NCBI RefSeq assembly: GCF_000411455.1
Contig: NZ_KE150457.1
Coordinates: 246,401-310,400, forward strand
DNA from: Microbacterium sp. oral taxon 186 str. F0373
Lineage (GTDB): Bacteria; Actinomycetota; Actinomycetes; Actinomycetales; Microbacteriaceae
Length of the DNA: 64,000 nt
Direction of reading: 5' to 3'
Below, piece by piece: positions 50,846 to 59,658 of the stretch. Every line of letters starts with the position of its first letter. The first letter of the stretch is position 1. The translations under genes were made by a program, and so were the position numbers. The notes beneath the pieces were generated by a model that saw only the letters and a program-made list of their open reading frames with translations, was not told where the DNA came from and ran no database searches.

Positions 50846-52080
50846 CGGGGGAACTCCCAGTCGAGCACCACGAGCGTCCCACCCGTCCCCGTCCGCACGC
50901 GCGCACGGCCGCCCACAGCCGCCACGCGCGCGACGATCGAACCGCGGATGCCCAGACGATCATCGGGGATGCCCGCCGGATCGAAGCCCGGGCCCCGATC
51001 GATCACCTGAACCCGCAGACGCTGCCTGTCGGCCCGTAACCCCACGCGCAGGCCTTCGCCGTGCGCGTGGACGATGGCGTTGGACACCGCCTGAGTGGCG
51101 GCGAGCACGACGGCGCGCGCGACGCGCCCCGGAACGGTCGGGGCAGCCGCATCGATATCGGCCGCGACAGCCGCATTCGCGTCCAGATCGGCGACGACTC
51201 TCTCGAGGGCTGCGGCGATCGCCGTCACAGCGACCGGCTCGTCGGGCCCCTCCCCGGCGTCCTGATCGGTGTTGGCGAGCCGGGTCAGCGCCTCGCGCGC
51301 CATCGCGGTCGCCAGTGCTTCCTCCCGCGGGGTGCGCGCTCGCTCGGCCGCGATCAACGCCGCCAGCACGCTGTCGTGCATGAGCGCGGCGACAGCGACC
51401 CGCTCGGTCTCGGCGGCGTTGTTGGCGGCGGCGACGGCGTAGGAGGCGACAGCGTCGCTGCGCGCCTGATCGATACCCACCGCCACGCCACGCAGCAGAC
51501 GTCCCAGGGTGATCACCACGGCTGCCAGGATCGCGGCGAACACCGTGTCGCGTGCGACGTCGACGGCGTCAGAGGACGGCCCGCCGAGCTGGGCCAGCCG
51601 GGAGATCGCATACAGGATCGGGATCAGCGCCGCCCACGCGATCTGCAGCGGAAGGCCGAAGGCGAGCACCGCCGCGGAGGTGCCCACGTTGAGCAGATAC
51701 CAGATCCAGGGCGCACCGTCCGCGGCATCCGCACGAGCGTAGGTGACGAGGGGCCAGCAGAGCAGGACGATCGGGAAGACGACCGCGAAGATGCCGGCGA
51801 CCGTGCGCACCCCCACGCCGGCGACGGATGCCGCGACCATCATGGCGAGTGGGATGAAGACGACAAGCAGAAGCGGCAGGTGCGCGGGCGGTGCCTCCTG
51901 CCGCGAGCCCAGCGCATTGAGAAAGGCCTGCGTGCCCAGCACCGCGCACCCCAGGGCGACGACGATGCGGATGATCCGCTCCACCCTCGCTTGCGTAAAC
52001 CGCTCCGCGCCCGCGGCGATGTCGCCGAGGGGACGGCGAACCGCCGGGTCGACGGCGATCGGCAGGGGCTCAGTCGTCAC
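50842..52080 (-). CDS. Membrane sensor histidine kinase
   Basis: A 412-residue protein. Six or so membrane helices lie in residues 30-215. The segment AVAALMHDSVLAALIAAERA carries His-Asp as in HisKA_3-like kinases. The ATPase domain has the N box QAVSNAIVHAHG, the G1-like VIDRGPGFDPAGIPDDRLGI and GTGGTLVVL. It probably phosphorylates the LuxR-type regulator encoded upstream, whose gene it overlaps by 11 bases. There is no recognisable extracellular sensor domain, so the signal may be membrane-borne. Confidence 0.82.
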   Translation of the reverse strand: MTTEPLPIAVDPAVRRPLGDIAAGAERFTQARVERIIRIVVALGCAVLGTQAFLNALGSRQEAPPAHLPLLLVVFIPLAMMVAASVAGVGVRTVAGIFAVVFPIVLLCWPLVTYARADAADGAPWIWYLLNVGTSAAVLAFGLPLQIAWAALIPILYAISRLAQLGGPSSDAVDVARDTVFAAILAAVVITLGRLLRGVAVGIDQARSDAVASYAVAAANNAAETERVAVAALMHDSVLAALIAAERARTPREEALATAMAREALTRLANTDQDAGEGPDEPVAVTAIAAALERVVADLDANAAVAADIDAAAPTVPGRVARAVVLAATQAVSNAIVHAHGEGLRVGLRADRQRLRVQVIDRGPGFDPAGIPDDRLGIRGSIVARVAAVGGRARVRTGTGGTLVVLDWEFPR

Positions 52081-52738
52081 CGCGGGTCGCTCCGGCGTGG
52101 CCGGGCATGAGACCGTCCTCCATCGCCCGGCGGAGCAGATCGACTTTCGTGGGGGCGGGGCGGCCGACCTCGACGTACTTCGTGCGCACGCGCGCGATGT
52201 TCTCCTTCGCCGTGGGGTAGGCGATGCCGAGCCGGTCAGCGACCGCTTTCAACGGCAGGCCCGCGGCATACAGTCGGAGGACATCGCGTTCACGGTTGGA
52301 CAGCTGCGCGTCGGCAAAGGCACGGTCACCGTCGACGGCACTGGCCCACTCAACATTGTCCAGGGCGTCTCCACGGGCTACGGTGCGGATGGCGGCGAGG
52401 ACGTCATCGATGCGAGACGCCTTGCTGATGACACCGGCGGCTCCGGCCGCCAGCGCCTCCCGCACCGCGCCGGGGCGATCGGCGACGCTGTGGATGAGCA
52501 CCGGCGACCCGTCGGCGATGATACTGGTGACATTCTCGGTGACCGTCGTGCCGTCGCCGAGCGTGAGGTCGAGCACGACGATGTCGACCGGCGCCGCTCC
52601 CGATCGCTGACGCCACTCGAGATAGGCCCTCACGCTGCTGCCGGAGAAGACGACCTCTTTGGTCATGGCACGCGCGCACGCCGCCTCGAGCCCGAGGCGC
52701 ACGGACTCGTGGTCATCGATGAGGGCGACGCGGGTCAT
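52070..52738 (-). CDS. LuxR/NarL-type response regulator
   Basis: A 222-residue regulator. The receiver domain has VALIDDHESVRLGLEAACA, the phospho-acceptor Asp in IVVLDLTLGDGT and the Lys in VISKASRIDDVL. The C-terminal HTH has LSNRERDVLRLYAAGLPLKA and VADRLGIAYPTAKENIARVR. It is first in an operon with a kinase and a kinase-like membrane protein. A leaderless promoter TAGGCT lies 6 bases before the ATG. Targets are unknown. Confidence 0.9.
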   Translation of the reverse strand: MTRVALIDDHESVRLGLEAACARAMTKEVVFSGSSVRAYLEWRQRSGAAPVDIVVLDLTLGDGTTVTENVTSIIADGSPVLIHSVADRPGAVREALAAGAAGVISKASRIDDVLAAIRTVARGDALDNVEWASAVDGDRAFADAQLSNRERDVLRLYAAGLPLKAVADRLGIAYPTAKENIARVRTKYVEVGRPAPTKVDLLRRAMEDGLMPGHAGATRGDD

Positions 52739-52744
52739 GTCTTC

Positions 52745-52750
52745 AGCCTA
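52745..52750 (-). promoter_or_regulatory. -10 box of the response-regulator operon, leaderless
   Basis: TAGGCT on the minus strand, exactly 6 bases before the ATG at 52738. Confidence 0.65.
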
Positions 52751-52809
52751 ACGAGGCCACTCGAAGGCCCACATCCGACGAAGGAGTGAGGTTCGGGCGG
52801 CCCCCGGCG

Positions 52810-54156
52810 TCACGGTTCGCGCTGCAGGAGCGCCACGGCTTCCACGTGGTGCGAGTGCGGAAATAGGTCGAAAGCCTCGATGCGGCGCACGCCGTACCCG
52901 CGCTCCCGGAACGCTCCGACATCCCGTGCCAGCGCCACCGGATCGCACGCCACATAGACGACGGATGCCGGTGCGAGCGCCGCGACCGCGTCGACGACCT
53001 CCCGCCCCGCGCCGGCCCGCGGCGGGTCGAGCAGCGTAACGCCGCGACCGAGGCGCCCGCGCTCCGCCGCGCTCGCCTGGGCGTGCAACCGCGCGAGGAA
53101 CCGGTCGGCGCGGGCGGTCTCGGCGCGCACTCCCACCCAGTCAGCGAGGTTCTCCCCCGCATGCTCGGTCGCCCGCGGGTCGGATTCGACCGTCGTGATG
53201 CGGGTGGCGGGGCCCCCGAGGGTGCCGAGGGTCGCGGCGAACAGGCCGACGCCGCCGTACAGGTCGAGGTGATGCGCCTCGGGATCGACGCCGTCGGCGT
53301 CGGCGAGCAGATCGGCCACGGTGCGGGTCAGGGTGTGCGCGGCGAGGCGGTGCACCTGCCAGAACCCACCCGCGTCGAGCCGGAACGAACGCCCGTCCAC
53401 GTCCTCGGTGATGATCTCGTGCGCCGCGGCATCCACTCCCGCACGTGGCGGCGTGCCGCGCCGCGGACCGCCGCCACGGCGGCCCGATCCGGCCCGCACG
53501 GGGGTCGAGGCCTCGGGGCGGGGCACGATGCGCACACGGCCGTCGGCGGGCTGGACGAGATCGACCCGGCCTGAGGGAGCCGACAGCGCACGCGCCGCGC
53601 GCTGGATCTCGGCCGTAGCGAGAGGCAGCTCCTCCACCTCGATCACGCGGTGGCTGCGGGCCGCGTACGGGCCGACCCGACCGTCGCCGTCGACGTGGAG
53701 GCTCACGCGTGTTCGCCAGCCGGTCGCGTCGGCGGACTCCTCGGCGACGACCTCTCCCTGCTCCGAGAGGAGAGGACGCGCACCGCGAATGGCCACCGAC
53801 GGGAGCTCGAGACCGCCGAAGCGCTCGAGGGCGTCACGCAGCACCTGGAGCTTCAGCTCGCGCTGGTACGCCAGCGCGATATGGCCGAAGTCCGCCCCGC
53901 CGGGGCGCCGATCGGGGTCGATCTGGACATCGGCGGCCGCCCAGACGTGCGAACGCCGATGCGGCGAGGCATCGAGCACCTCGACGACGGCGCCGCGCCA
54001 GAACGACGACTTCGCGGTCTCGGTCAGCCGCACCCGGACGCGTTCCCCGGGAACCGCATCGGAGACGAACACGACCCGCCCCTCATGACGTGCGATGAAC
54101 ACGCCACCATGGGCCACATCGGTGATGTCGAGGTCGAGGAGGTCTCCGGGGTTCAT
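52810..54156 (-). CDS. TrmA/RlmD-family RNA m5U methyltransferase
   Basis: A 448-residue class I RNA methyltransferase. Residues 1-65 form a TRAM domain (LDLDITDVAHGGVFIARHEG, FVSDAVPGERVRVRL). The catalytic domain has the SAM site LDLYGGVGLFAATLG, the LLDPPRAGAGREVVDAV motif and the nucleophile Cys in VVYVACDPVALARDVG. The four N-terminal cysteines that hold the iron-sulfur cluster of E. coli RlmD are absent. It is divergent from maf. The substrate (tRNA or 23S rRNA uridine) cannot be told. Confidence 0.9.
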   Translation of the reverse strand: MNPGDLLDLDITDVAHGGVFIARHEGRVVFVSDAVPGERVRVRLTETAKSSFWRGAVVEVLDASPHRRSHVWAAADVQIDPDRRPGGADFGHIALAYQRELKLQVLRDALERFGGLELPSVAIRGARPLLSEQGEVVAEESADATGWRTRVSLHVDGDGRVGPYAARSHRVIEVEELPLATAEIQRAARALSAPSGRVDLVQPADGRVRIVPRPEASTPVRAGSGRRGGGPRRGTPPRAGVDAAAHEIITEDVDGRSFRLDAGGFWQVHRLAAHTLTRTVADLLADADGVDPEAHHLDLYGGVGLFAATLGTLGGPATRITTVESDPRATEHAGENLADWVGVRAETARADRFLARLHAQASAAERGRLGRGVTLLDPPRAGAGREVVDAVAALAPASVVYVACDPVALARDVGAFRERGYGVRRIEAFDLFPHSHHVEAVALLQREP

Positions 54157-54201
54157 CCTTCGATGCTGTCACGGATCGCCGACCCCGCACGCGACGGACC
54201 G

Positions 54202-54207
54202 TACGCT
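54202..54207 (+). promoter_or_regulatory. -10 box of maf, leaderless
   Basis: TACGCT, 7 bases before the ATG at 54215. Confidence 0.5.
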
Positions 54208-54214
54208 GGACGGC

Positions 54215-54904
54215 ATGCGCGTGTGCCTCGCCTCCACTTCGCCCGCCCGCCTCATGCTCATGCGCCAGGCGGGCATCGAGCCGCTGCTGCGTGCGCCTGA
54301 CGTCGACGAGGAGGCCGTCATCGACGAGGTGCAGGAGCGGGAGGCGCGCATCCTGCCTCCTGACGAGCACGTTCTGCTGCTCGCGCGACGCAAAGCCGCC
54401 GACGTCGCGGTCTCCCTCGTGCGCGATCTGCCCGACTTCGACGGAGTCGTCGTCGGCGGCGACTCCATGTTCGAGATCGACGGTCAGGTGCTCGGCAAGC
54501 CGCTGCGACCCGAGATTGCCGTGGCGCGGTGGGAGCAGATGCGAGGCAAGACGGGCGTGCTGCACTCCGGCCACAGCGTCATCCGGGTCCGCCCCGGACA
54601 GCCGGCGCGCGAAGAGCACGCCGTGGCCGCCGCCGCGGTCACGTTCGTCTCGGACATCTCGGATGCCGAGATCGCCGCGTATGTCGCGACCGGCGAGCCG
54701 TTGCAGGTGGCCGGAGCGTTCACGGTGGACAGCCTGGGCGGGCCCTTCATCGAGCGCGTCGACGGCGATCCGTCCACGGTGGTGGGCATGTCGCTGTCGA
54801 CGGTGCGCCGCCTGTGCAACGCGCTCGGCATCGCCTGGACCGATCTGTGGAGGTCGGCCCCCTCCCGATCGGGCAGCGCGCCGGACGACGGCGCGTCTTC
54901 GTAG
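54215..54904 (+). CDS. maf: Maf-family nucleotide pyrophosphatase
   Basis: A 229-residue protein of the Maf/HAM1-like fold, which hydrolyses non-canonical or modified nucleoside triphosphates. LASTSPARLMLMRQAGI is the start signature (S-x-R-x-x-L). VDEEAVIDE, ARRKAADVA, VVGGDSMFEIDGQVLGKP and QVAGAFTVDSLGGPFIERVDGD follow. The usual GAD is GGD here, a common actinobacterial variant. I chose the ATG at 54215 because the 40-codon extension overlaps the divergent gene and lacks similarity. It lies between the RNA methyltransferase and accA, as maf does near accA3 in mycobacteria. Confidence 0.92.
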   Translation: MRVCLASTSPARLMLMRQAGIEPLLRAPDVDEEAVIDEVQEREARILPPDEHVLLLARRKAADVAVSLVRDLPDFDGVVVGGDSMFEIDGQVLGKPLRPEIAVARWEQMRGKTGVLHSGHSVIRVRPGQPAREEHAVAAAAVTFVSDISDAEIAAYVATGEPLQVAGAFTVDSLGGPFIERVDGDPSTVVGMSLSTVRRLCNALGIAWTDLWRSAPSRSGSAPDDGASS

Positions 54905-54969
54905 GCTCTCACACACGAATCGCCGACGATCTTGTGCGGGTGATCCAAAGGAGCATGCTCTCCCGTGGG

Positions 54970-54975
54970 TAGGCT
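54970..54975 (+). promoter_or_regulatory. -10 box of accA, leaderless
   Basis: TAGGCT, 7 bases before the ATG at 54983. Confidence 0.6.
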
Positions 54976-54982
54976 GGCATCC

Positions 54983-56779
54983 ATGCCACGCTCACTGGAC
55001 CTGACGTCCCCGCGCCCGCAGATCACGAAAGTGCTCGTCGCGAACCGCGGAGAGATCGCGGTCCGAGTGATCCGCGCCGCCCGCGACTCGGGGAAGGCGT
55101 CGGTGGCGGTCTACGCCGACCAGGACCGCGACGCCATGCACGCCAAGCTCGCCGACGAGGCGTACGCGCTCGAGGGCGCCACGAGCGCCGACACCTACCT
55201 GTCGATCGAGAAGATCCTCTCGGTCGCCCGCCGCTCCGGCGCCGACGCGGTGCACCCCGGTTACGGCTTTCTCGCGGAGAATGCGGAGTTCGCTCGCGCC
55301 GTCACCGCCGCCGGCATGATCTGGATCGGCCCGTCGCCCGAGGCGATCGAGGCTCTGGGCGACAAGGTCACGGCCCGCCACGTCGCCGAGAAGGTGGGCG
55401 CTCCCCTGGCCCCGGGCACCCCGGGGCCGGTCGCCGGGGCCGATGAGGTCGTCGCCTTCGCCGAGCGGGTGGGCCTTCCCATCGCGATCAAGGCCGCCTA
55501 CGGCGGCGGCGGACGCGGTCTCAAGGTCGCCCGCGAGCTCGACGAGGTCGCCGAGCTGTTCGAGTCGGCCACCCGCGAGGCGGTCGCGGCCTTCGGTCGC
55601 GGCGAGTGCTTCGTGGAGAAGTACCTCGACAAGCCGCGCCACGTCGAGACGCAGTGCCTCGCGGATGCCGAGGGCAACGTCGTCGTCGTGTCGACGCGCG
55701 ACTGCTCGCTGCAGCGACGCCATCAGAAGCTCGTCGAGGAGGCGCCCGCGCCGTTTTTGACCGATGCGCAGAAGGAGACGCTCTACGCATCGTCGAAGGC
55801 GATCCTCCGCGAGGTCGGGTACGTCGGGGCGGGCACGTGCGAGTTCCTCATCGGCGCCGACGGCACGATCTCGTTCCTCGAAGTGAACACCCGCCTGCAG
55901 GTCGAGCACCCCGTCTCCGAGGAGGTCACCGGCATCGACCTGGTGCGCGAGCAGTTCCGTCTCGCCGAGGGCGGCAGCCTCGACTACGACGACCCCGAGC
56001 CGCTCGGCCACTCGATCGAGTTCCGCATCAACGGCGAAGACCCGGGCCGCGGGTTCCTTCCCCAACCCGGACGCATCCACCAGTTCAAGACGTTCGGCGG
56101 CCCCGGCATCCGCCTGGACTCCGGTGTCACCGCGGGCGACAGCGTCTCCGGCGCGTTCGACTCGCTGCTGGGCAAGCTCATCGTCACCGGCCGCGATCGC
56201 GCCGAGGCGCTGGAGCGCTCGCGTCGCGCCCTCGACGAGTTCGAGGTCGCGGGCATGCCGACCGTGCTGCCCTTCCACCGCAAGGTCGTTCGCGACCCTG
56301 CGTTCACCGCGGAAGACGGTCACTTCGGCGTGTTCACGCGCTGGATCGAGACCGAGTTCGTCAACGACATCGCGCCGTGGGACGGCGAAGCCGAAGCCCC
56401 GGCCGGCGCCGAGCCGCGCCACACCGTTGTCGTCGAGGTGTCGGGCAAGCGCCTCGAGGTGAGCCTGCCGGACCGCATCGCGGCGGCCCCGGCCAAGATC
56501 GGTCGCCCCGTGGCGGCGCCGCCCTCGCGCCGCTCGCACGCGCCCTCGGCGGTCGCCGGTGCGTCCGGCGACGCGGTCAAGTCGCCGATGCAGGCCACCG
56601 TGGTCAAGGTCGCCGTCGAAGAAGGCCAGTCGGTGGTCAAGGGCGACCTGGTCGTCGTCCTGGAGGCCATGAAGATGGAGCAGCCCATCCCCGCCCACAA
56701 GGACGGTGTCGTGGGCGCCATCAACGCCGACCCAGGCACCACCGTGTCGGCCGGCCACCAGCTGCTCACGATCTCCTGA
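54983..56779 (+). CDS. accA: Acyl-CoA carboxylase alpha subunit (biotin carboxylase plus biotin carrier)
   Basis: A 598-residue protein. The biotin carboxylase part begins [20 protein letters not shown]. The ATP-grasp loop is [16 protein letters not shown] and the active site [20 protein letters not shown]. The C-terminal biotin carrier domain carries the biotinyl-Lys in [12 protein letters not shown]. It carboxylates its own biotin, then hands the carboxyl to AccD; BirA attaches the biotin. The ATG at 54983 fits both the promoter spacing and the family start; a GTG 6 codons upstream lies before the -10 box. Confidence 0.96.
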   Translation: MPRSLDLTSPRPQITKVLVANRGEIAVRVIRAARDSGKASVAVYADQDRDAMHAKLADEAYALEGATSADTYLSIEKILSVARRSGADAVHPGYGFLAENAEFARAVTAAGMIWIGPSPEAIEALGDKVTARHVAEKVGAPLAPGTPGPVAGADEVVAFAERVGLPIAIKAAYGGGGRGLKVARELDEVAELFESATREAVAAFGRGECFVEKYLDKPRHVETQCLADAEGNVVVVSTRDCSLQRRHQKLVEEAPAPFLTDAQKETLYASSKAILREVGYVGAGTCEFLIGADGTISFLEVNTRLQVEHPVSEEVTGIDLVREQFRLAEGGSLDYDDPEPLGHSIEFRINGEDPGRGFLPQPGRIHQFKTFGGPGIRLDSGVTAGDSVSGAFDSLLGKLIVTGRDRAEALERSRRALDEFEVAGMPTVLPFHRKVVRDPAFTAEDGHFGVFTRWIETEFVNDIAPWDGEAEAPAGAEPRHTVVVEVSGKRLEVSLPDRIAAAPAKIGRPVAAPPSRRSHAPSAVAGASGDAVKSPMQATVVKVAVEEGQSVVKGDLVVVLEAMKMEQPIPAHKDGVVGAINADPGTTVSAGHQLLTIS

Positions 56780-56781
56780 TC

Positions 56782-57231
56782 ATGTGTCCGGCCCGCTCAC
56801 GTCCGATCCTGGCGACGGGCGCGGCCTGCCTCCTGGCTCTCACCCTGGCCGGATGCAGCACCGGCCCGTCGGATGCCGACCGCGCGGCGTGGACCGCATG
56901 GTCGACCGCGATCGTGGGCACGACCCCGAACACGGCCGCGAGCGCCCCGATCACAGCCTCCGCCGCGGGCGGCGTCACTCTCGAGTTCTCCCCCGCGACG
57001 GCGTTTCGCGCCGTGGAGCTGCGCTGCATCGGCGCCGCGCGCGCCGAGTTCGCGCTCACCTACGTCGCGGGAAGCTCGACCGTGGGGACGCAGCAGGACA
57101 TCGTCTGTCAGAACGGCGCCCTGCGCACCCCCATCGCCATTCCCACCGCGATGCAGAACCTCACCTCGTTCACCGTCTCGGCAACCTCGTCGGACGGCGA
57201 AGGTGTTTGGACCGCGCAGCTCCAGCGGTAA
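56782..57231 (+). CDS. Small putative lipoprotein
   Basis: A 149-residue protein with a lipoprotein signal peptide (RSRPILATGAACLLALTLAG then Cys25). The mature part is of mixed beta character with two further cysteines (LRCIGAARAEF and DIVCQNGALRTP) that could form a disulfide. I do not recognise the family. It starts 2 bases after the accA stop, so it is co-transcribed with accA, but nothing in the sequence ties it to carboxylase function. Confidence 0.75.
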   Translation: MCPARSRPILATGAACLLALTLAGCSTGPSDADRAAWTAWSTAIVGTTPNTAASAPITASAAGGVTLEFSPATAFRAVELRCIGAARAEFALTYVAGSSTVGTQQDIVCQNGALRTPIAIPTAMQNLTSFTVSATSSDGEGVWTAQLQR

Positions 57232-57267
57232 GAGGCGCGCGCACGCGCGAGCCGGCGGCGAGAGCGC

Positions 57268-58719
57268 TCAGCCGAAGAAGTCGTCGTCGCGGTTGACGAG
57301 GTGCATCGCGCGGGTCGCGTCCGTGATCGACGCGCTGAGCGAGGGGAAGACGGCGAACACGCGCGAGACCTGATCCACGGTCAGCCGACGCTCGACGGCG
57401 ATCGCGATCGGGTAGATGAGCTCGGAGGCACGCGGGGCGACGATCACGCCACCGATGACGGTGCCGCTGCCCTCGCGCGCGATGATCTTGACGAAGCCGT
57501 CGGTGATGCCCATCATCTTCGCGCGGGCGTTCGCCGCGAGGGGCAGCTTGTAGACATAGCCGTTGATGGCGCCCGTCTCGAGGTCCTTCTCCTGACGGCC
57601 GACGGTGGCGATCTCGGGCGCCGTGAAGATGTTCGCGGTGATGCGGCGACGCTCCAGCGGGATGACGGTGTCGCCGAGCGCGTGGAAGATCGCGGTGCGC
57701 CCCTGCATGGCGGCCACTGAGGCCAGCGGAACGAAGGTCGTGCAGTCGCCGGCGGCGTAGATGTTCGGCACCGAGGTGCGGGCGACGCGATTGACGCGGA
57801 TGTGACCCGACGCGGTCAGCTGCACGCCGGCATCCTCGAGTCCGATACCCGAGGTGTTCGGGATCGAGCCGACGGCGAGCAGGCAGTGGCTGCCCTCGAC
57901 CGTACGGCCGTCCGAGAGCGAGACGACGACACCGTCGGCGGTGCGCTCGACCCCCTCGGCGCGCGACTTCGACATCACCGTCATGCCGCCCCGGGTGAAG
58001 ACCTTCTCAAGGACCGCGGCGGCGTCGGCGTCCTCGCCCGGGAGCACCTGATCGCGGCTGGAGATGAGCGTCACCTTGGCGCCCAGGTTCATGTAGGCAG
58101 AGGCGAACTCGGCACCGGTGACGCCGGAGCCGACGACGATGAGGTGCTCGGGAAGCGCCTTCATGTCGTAGAGCTGCGTCCACGTGAGGATCCGCTCTCC
58201 GTCGGGGCGGGCGGTGGGCAGCTCGCGGGGCGAGGCGCCGACCGCGACGACCAGGGTGTCGGCCTCCACGCGATCGAAATCGGTTCCGCCGGGGCCGGTG
58301 GCCACGACGATCGCGTGATGGCCGTCCAGACGCCCGTGTCCGGAGATGATGCGCACACCGGCATCGACCAGCTGCGCGCGCATGTCATCGGACTGCTGGC
58401 GAGCGAGCGAGAGCAGGCGCTTGTTGACCGCGGCGAGGTTGATCGCGACCTCGGGCTTGAGCGCGACACCGCTCTCCCCCTTCGCGAAGAACTGCACGCC
58501 GAGGTCGGAGGCCTCCGAGATGGCGACCGCAGCATCCGCCGTCGCAATAAGGCTCTTGGAGGGGACGACATCGGTGATCACAGCCGCGCCGCCCACGCCC
58601 GCACGCTCCACGAGGGTGACGTCCGCGCCGAGCTGTGCCGCCGCGAGCGCCGCTTCATAGCCTCCGGGACCGCCCCCGAGGACGGCGACCGACTGGGTGT
58701 TCACGAAGCTCGAGGACAT
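57268..58719 (-). CDS. lpdA: NAD(P)H-quinone dehydrogenase, LpdA-like (no redox cysteines)
   Basis: A 483-residue flavoprotein of the pyridine nucleotide-disulfide reductase family. FAD site VAVLGGGPGGYEAALAAAQLG, NAD site LIVVGSGVTGAEFASAYMNLG, the second FAD motif SVPNIYAAGDCTTFVPLA and the dimerisation domain are intact. At residues 41-55, where dihydrolipoamide dehydrogenase has the two active cysteines, this protein reads GVGGAAVITDVVPSK. It therefore cannot reduce disulfides. M. tuberculosis LpdA (Rv3303c), which also lacks them, is a quinone reductase. It is divergent from the purine nucleoside phosphorylase gene. Confidence 0.88.
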   Translation of the reverse strand: MSSSFVNTQSVAVLGGGPGGYEAALAAAQLGADVTLVERAGVGGAAVITDVVPSKSLIATADAAVAISEASDLGVQFFAKGESGVALKPEVAINLAAVNKRLLSLARQQSDDMRAQLVDAGVRIISGHGRLDGHHAIVVATGPGGTDFDRVEADTLVVAVGASPRELPTARPDGERILTWTQLYDMKALPEHLIVVGSGVTGAEFASAYMNLGAKVTLISSRDQVLPGEDADAAAVLEKVFTRGGMTVMSKSRAEGVERTADGVVVSLSDGRTVEGSHCLLAVGSIPNTSGIGLEDAGVQLTASGHIRVNRVARTSVPNIYAAGDCTTFVPLASVAAMQGRTAIFHALGDTVIPLERRRITANIFTAPEIATVGRQEKDLETGAINGYVYKLPLAANARAKMMGITDGFVKIIAREGSGTVIGGVIVAPRASELIYPIAIAVERRLTVDQVSRVFAVFPSLSASITDATRAMHLVNRDDDFFG

Positions 58720-58812
58720 TGCTCCATTCTCTCAGGCCCCCGCCGCCACTCGTGCCGCCGTCCACGCACACGGACTCACGCGCCGCGAGTGGCCCGCCGA
58801 GGCCGCGGTTCC

Positions 58813-58818
58813 TAGAGT
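58813..58818 (+). promoter_or_regulatory. -10 box of purine nucleoside phosphorylase operon, leaderless
   Basis: TAGAGT, exactly 6 bases before the ATG at 58825. Confidence 0.6.
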
Positions 58819-58824
58819 GGGAGC

Positions 58825-59658
58825 ATGTCCGACATGAACACCCATCCGCTCGACGACCCCTCCGCCGACCCGTTCGAGGTGGCCGCGCGCGCCGCCGCCG
58901 ATATCGCACGCCTGACCGGCGTCGAACGGCACGACATCGCCCTGACGCTCGGCAGCGGCTGGGGCAAGGCCGCCGACCTCGTCGGCGAGACGACCGCGAC
59001 CATTCCCGCGACCGAGGTCACCGGCTTCAGCGCGCCCGCGCTGGCCGGCCATGTCGGCTCAATCCGCAGCATCGTCACCCCCGAGGGAAAGCGCGTGCTC
59101 GTGATCGGCGCCCGCACGCACTACTACGAGGGACACGGTGTGCGCCGGGTCGTCCACAGCGTGCGCACGGCCGCCGCCACGGGGGCCTCGACGATGGTGC
59201 TCACCAACGGCGCCGGCGGCATCAAGGAGACGTGGACGCCGGGAACCCCCGTGCTCATCAGCGACCACATCAACCTGACGGCCGATTCGCCGCTGGAGGG
59301 CGCGACGTTCATCGACCTCACCGACCTGTACTCCTCGCGTCTGCGCGAGCTCGCCCGCACGGTCGATCCGACGCTCGACGAAGGGGTGTACTGCCAGTTC
59401 CGCGGCCCCCACTACGAGACCCCGGCGGAGGTGCAGATGGCCAAGGCGATCGGCGGCCACATCGTCGGCATGTCGACGGCACTCGAGGCGATCGCCGCCC
59501 GCCAGGCCGGGATGGAGGTGCTCGGCTTCTCCCTCATCACCAACCTCGCCGCCGGCATCCAGAAGAGCCCGCTCAGTCACGCCGAGGTGATCGAGGCCGG
59601 CCAGGCCGCCGAGCCCGTGATCTCCGCACTGCTGGCCCGCGTGATCGGACAGCTGTGA
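58825..59658 (+). CDS. punA: Purine-nucleoside phosphorylase, class II (trimeric type)
   Basis: A 277-residue enzyme splitting purine (deoxy)nucleosides with phosphate into base and pentose-1-phosphate. LTLGSGWGKAADLVG binds phosphate, GARTHYYEGHGVRRVVHSVR carries the catalytic His, LTNGAGGIKETWTPGTPVLI follows, and FRGPHYETPAEVQMAK, VGMSTALEAIAAR and LITNLAAGI build the base site (trimeric PNP pattern). It overlaps the phosphohexomutase gene by 4 bases. That gene could handle the pentose-1-phosphate product, as in mycobacterial deoD-pmmB. Confidence 0.93.
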   Translation: MSDMNTHPLDDPSADPFEVAARAAADIARLTGVERHDIALTLGSGWGKAADLVGETTATIPATEVTGFSAPALAGHVGSIRSIVTPEGKRVLVIGARTHYYEGHGVRRVVHSVRTAAATGASTMVLTNGAGGIKETWTPGTPVLISDHINLTADSPLEGATFIDLTDLYSSRLRELARTVDPTLDEGVYCQFRGPHYETPAEVQMAKAIGGHIVGMSTALEAIAARQAGMEVLGFSLITNLAAGIQKSPLSHAEVIEAGQAAEPVISALLARVIGQL

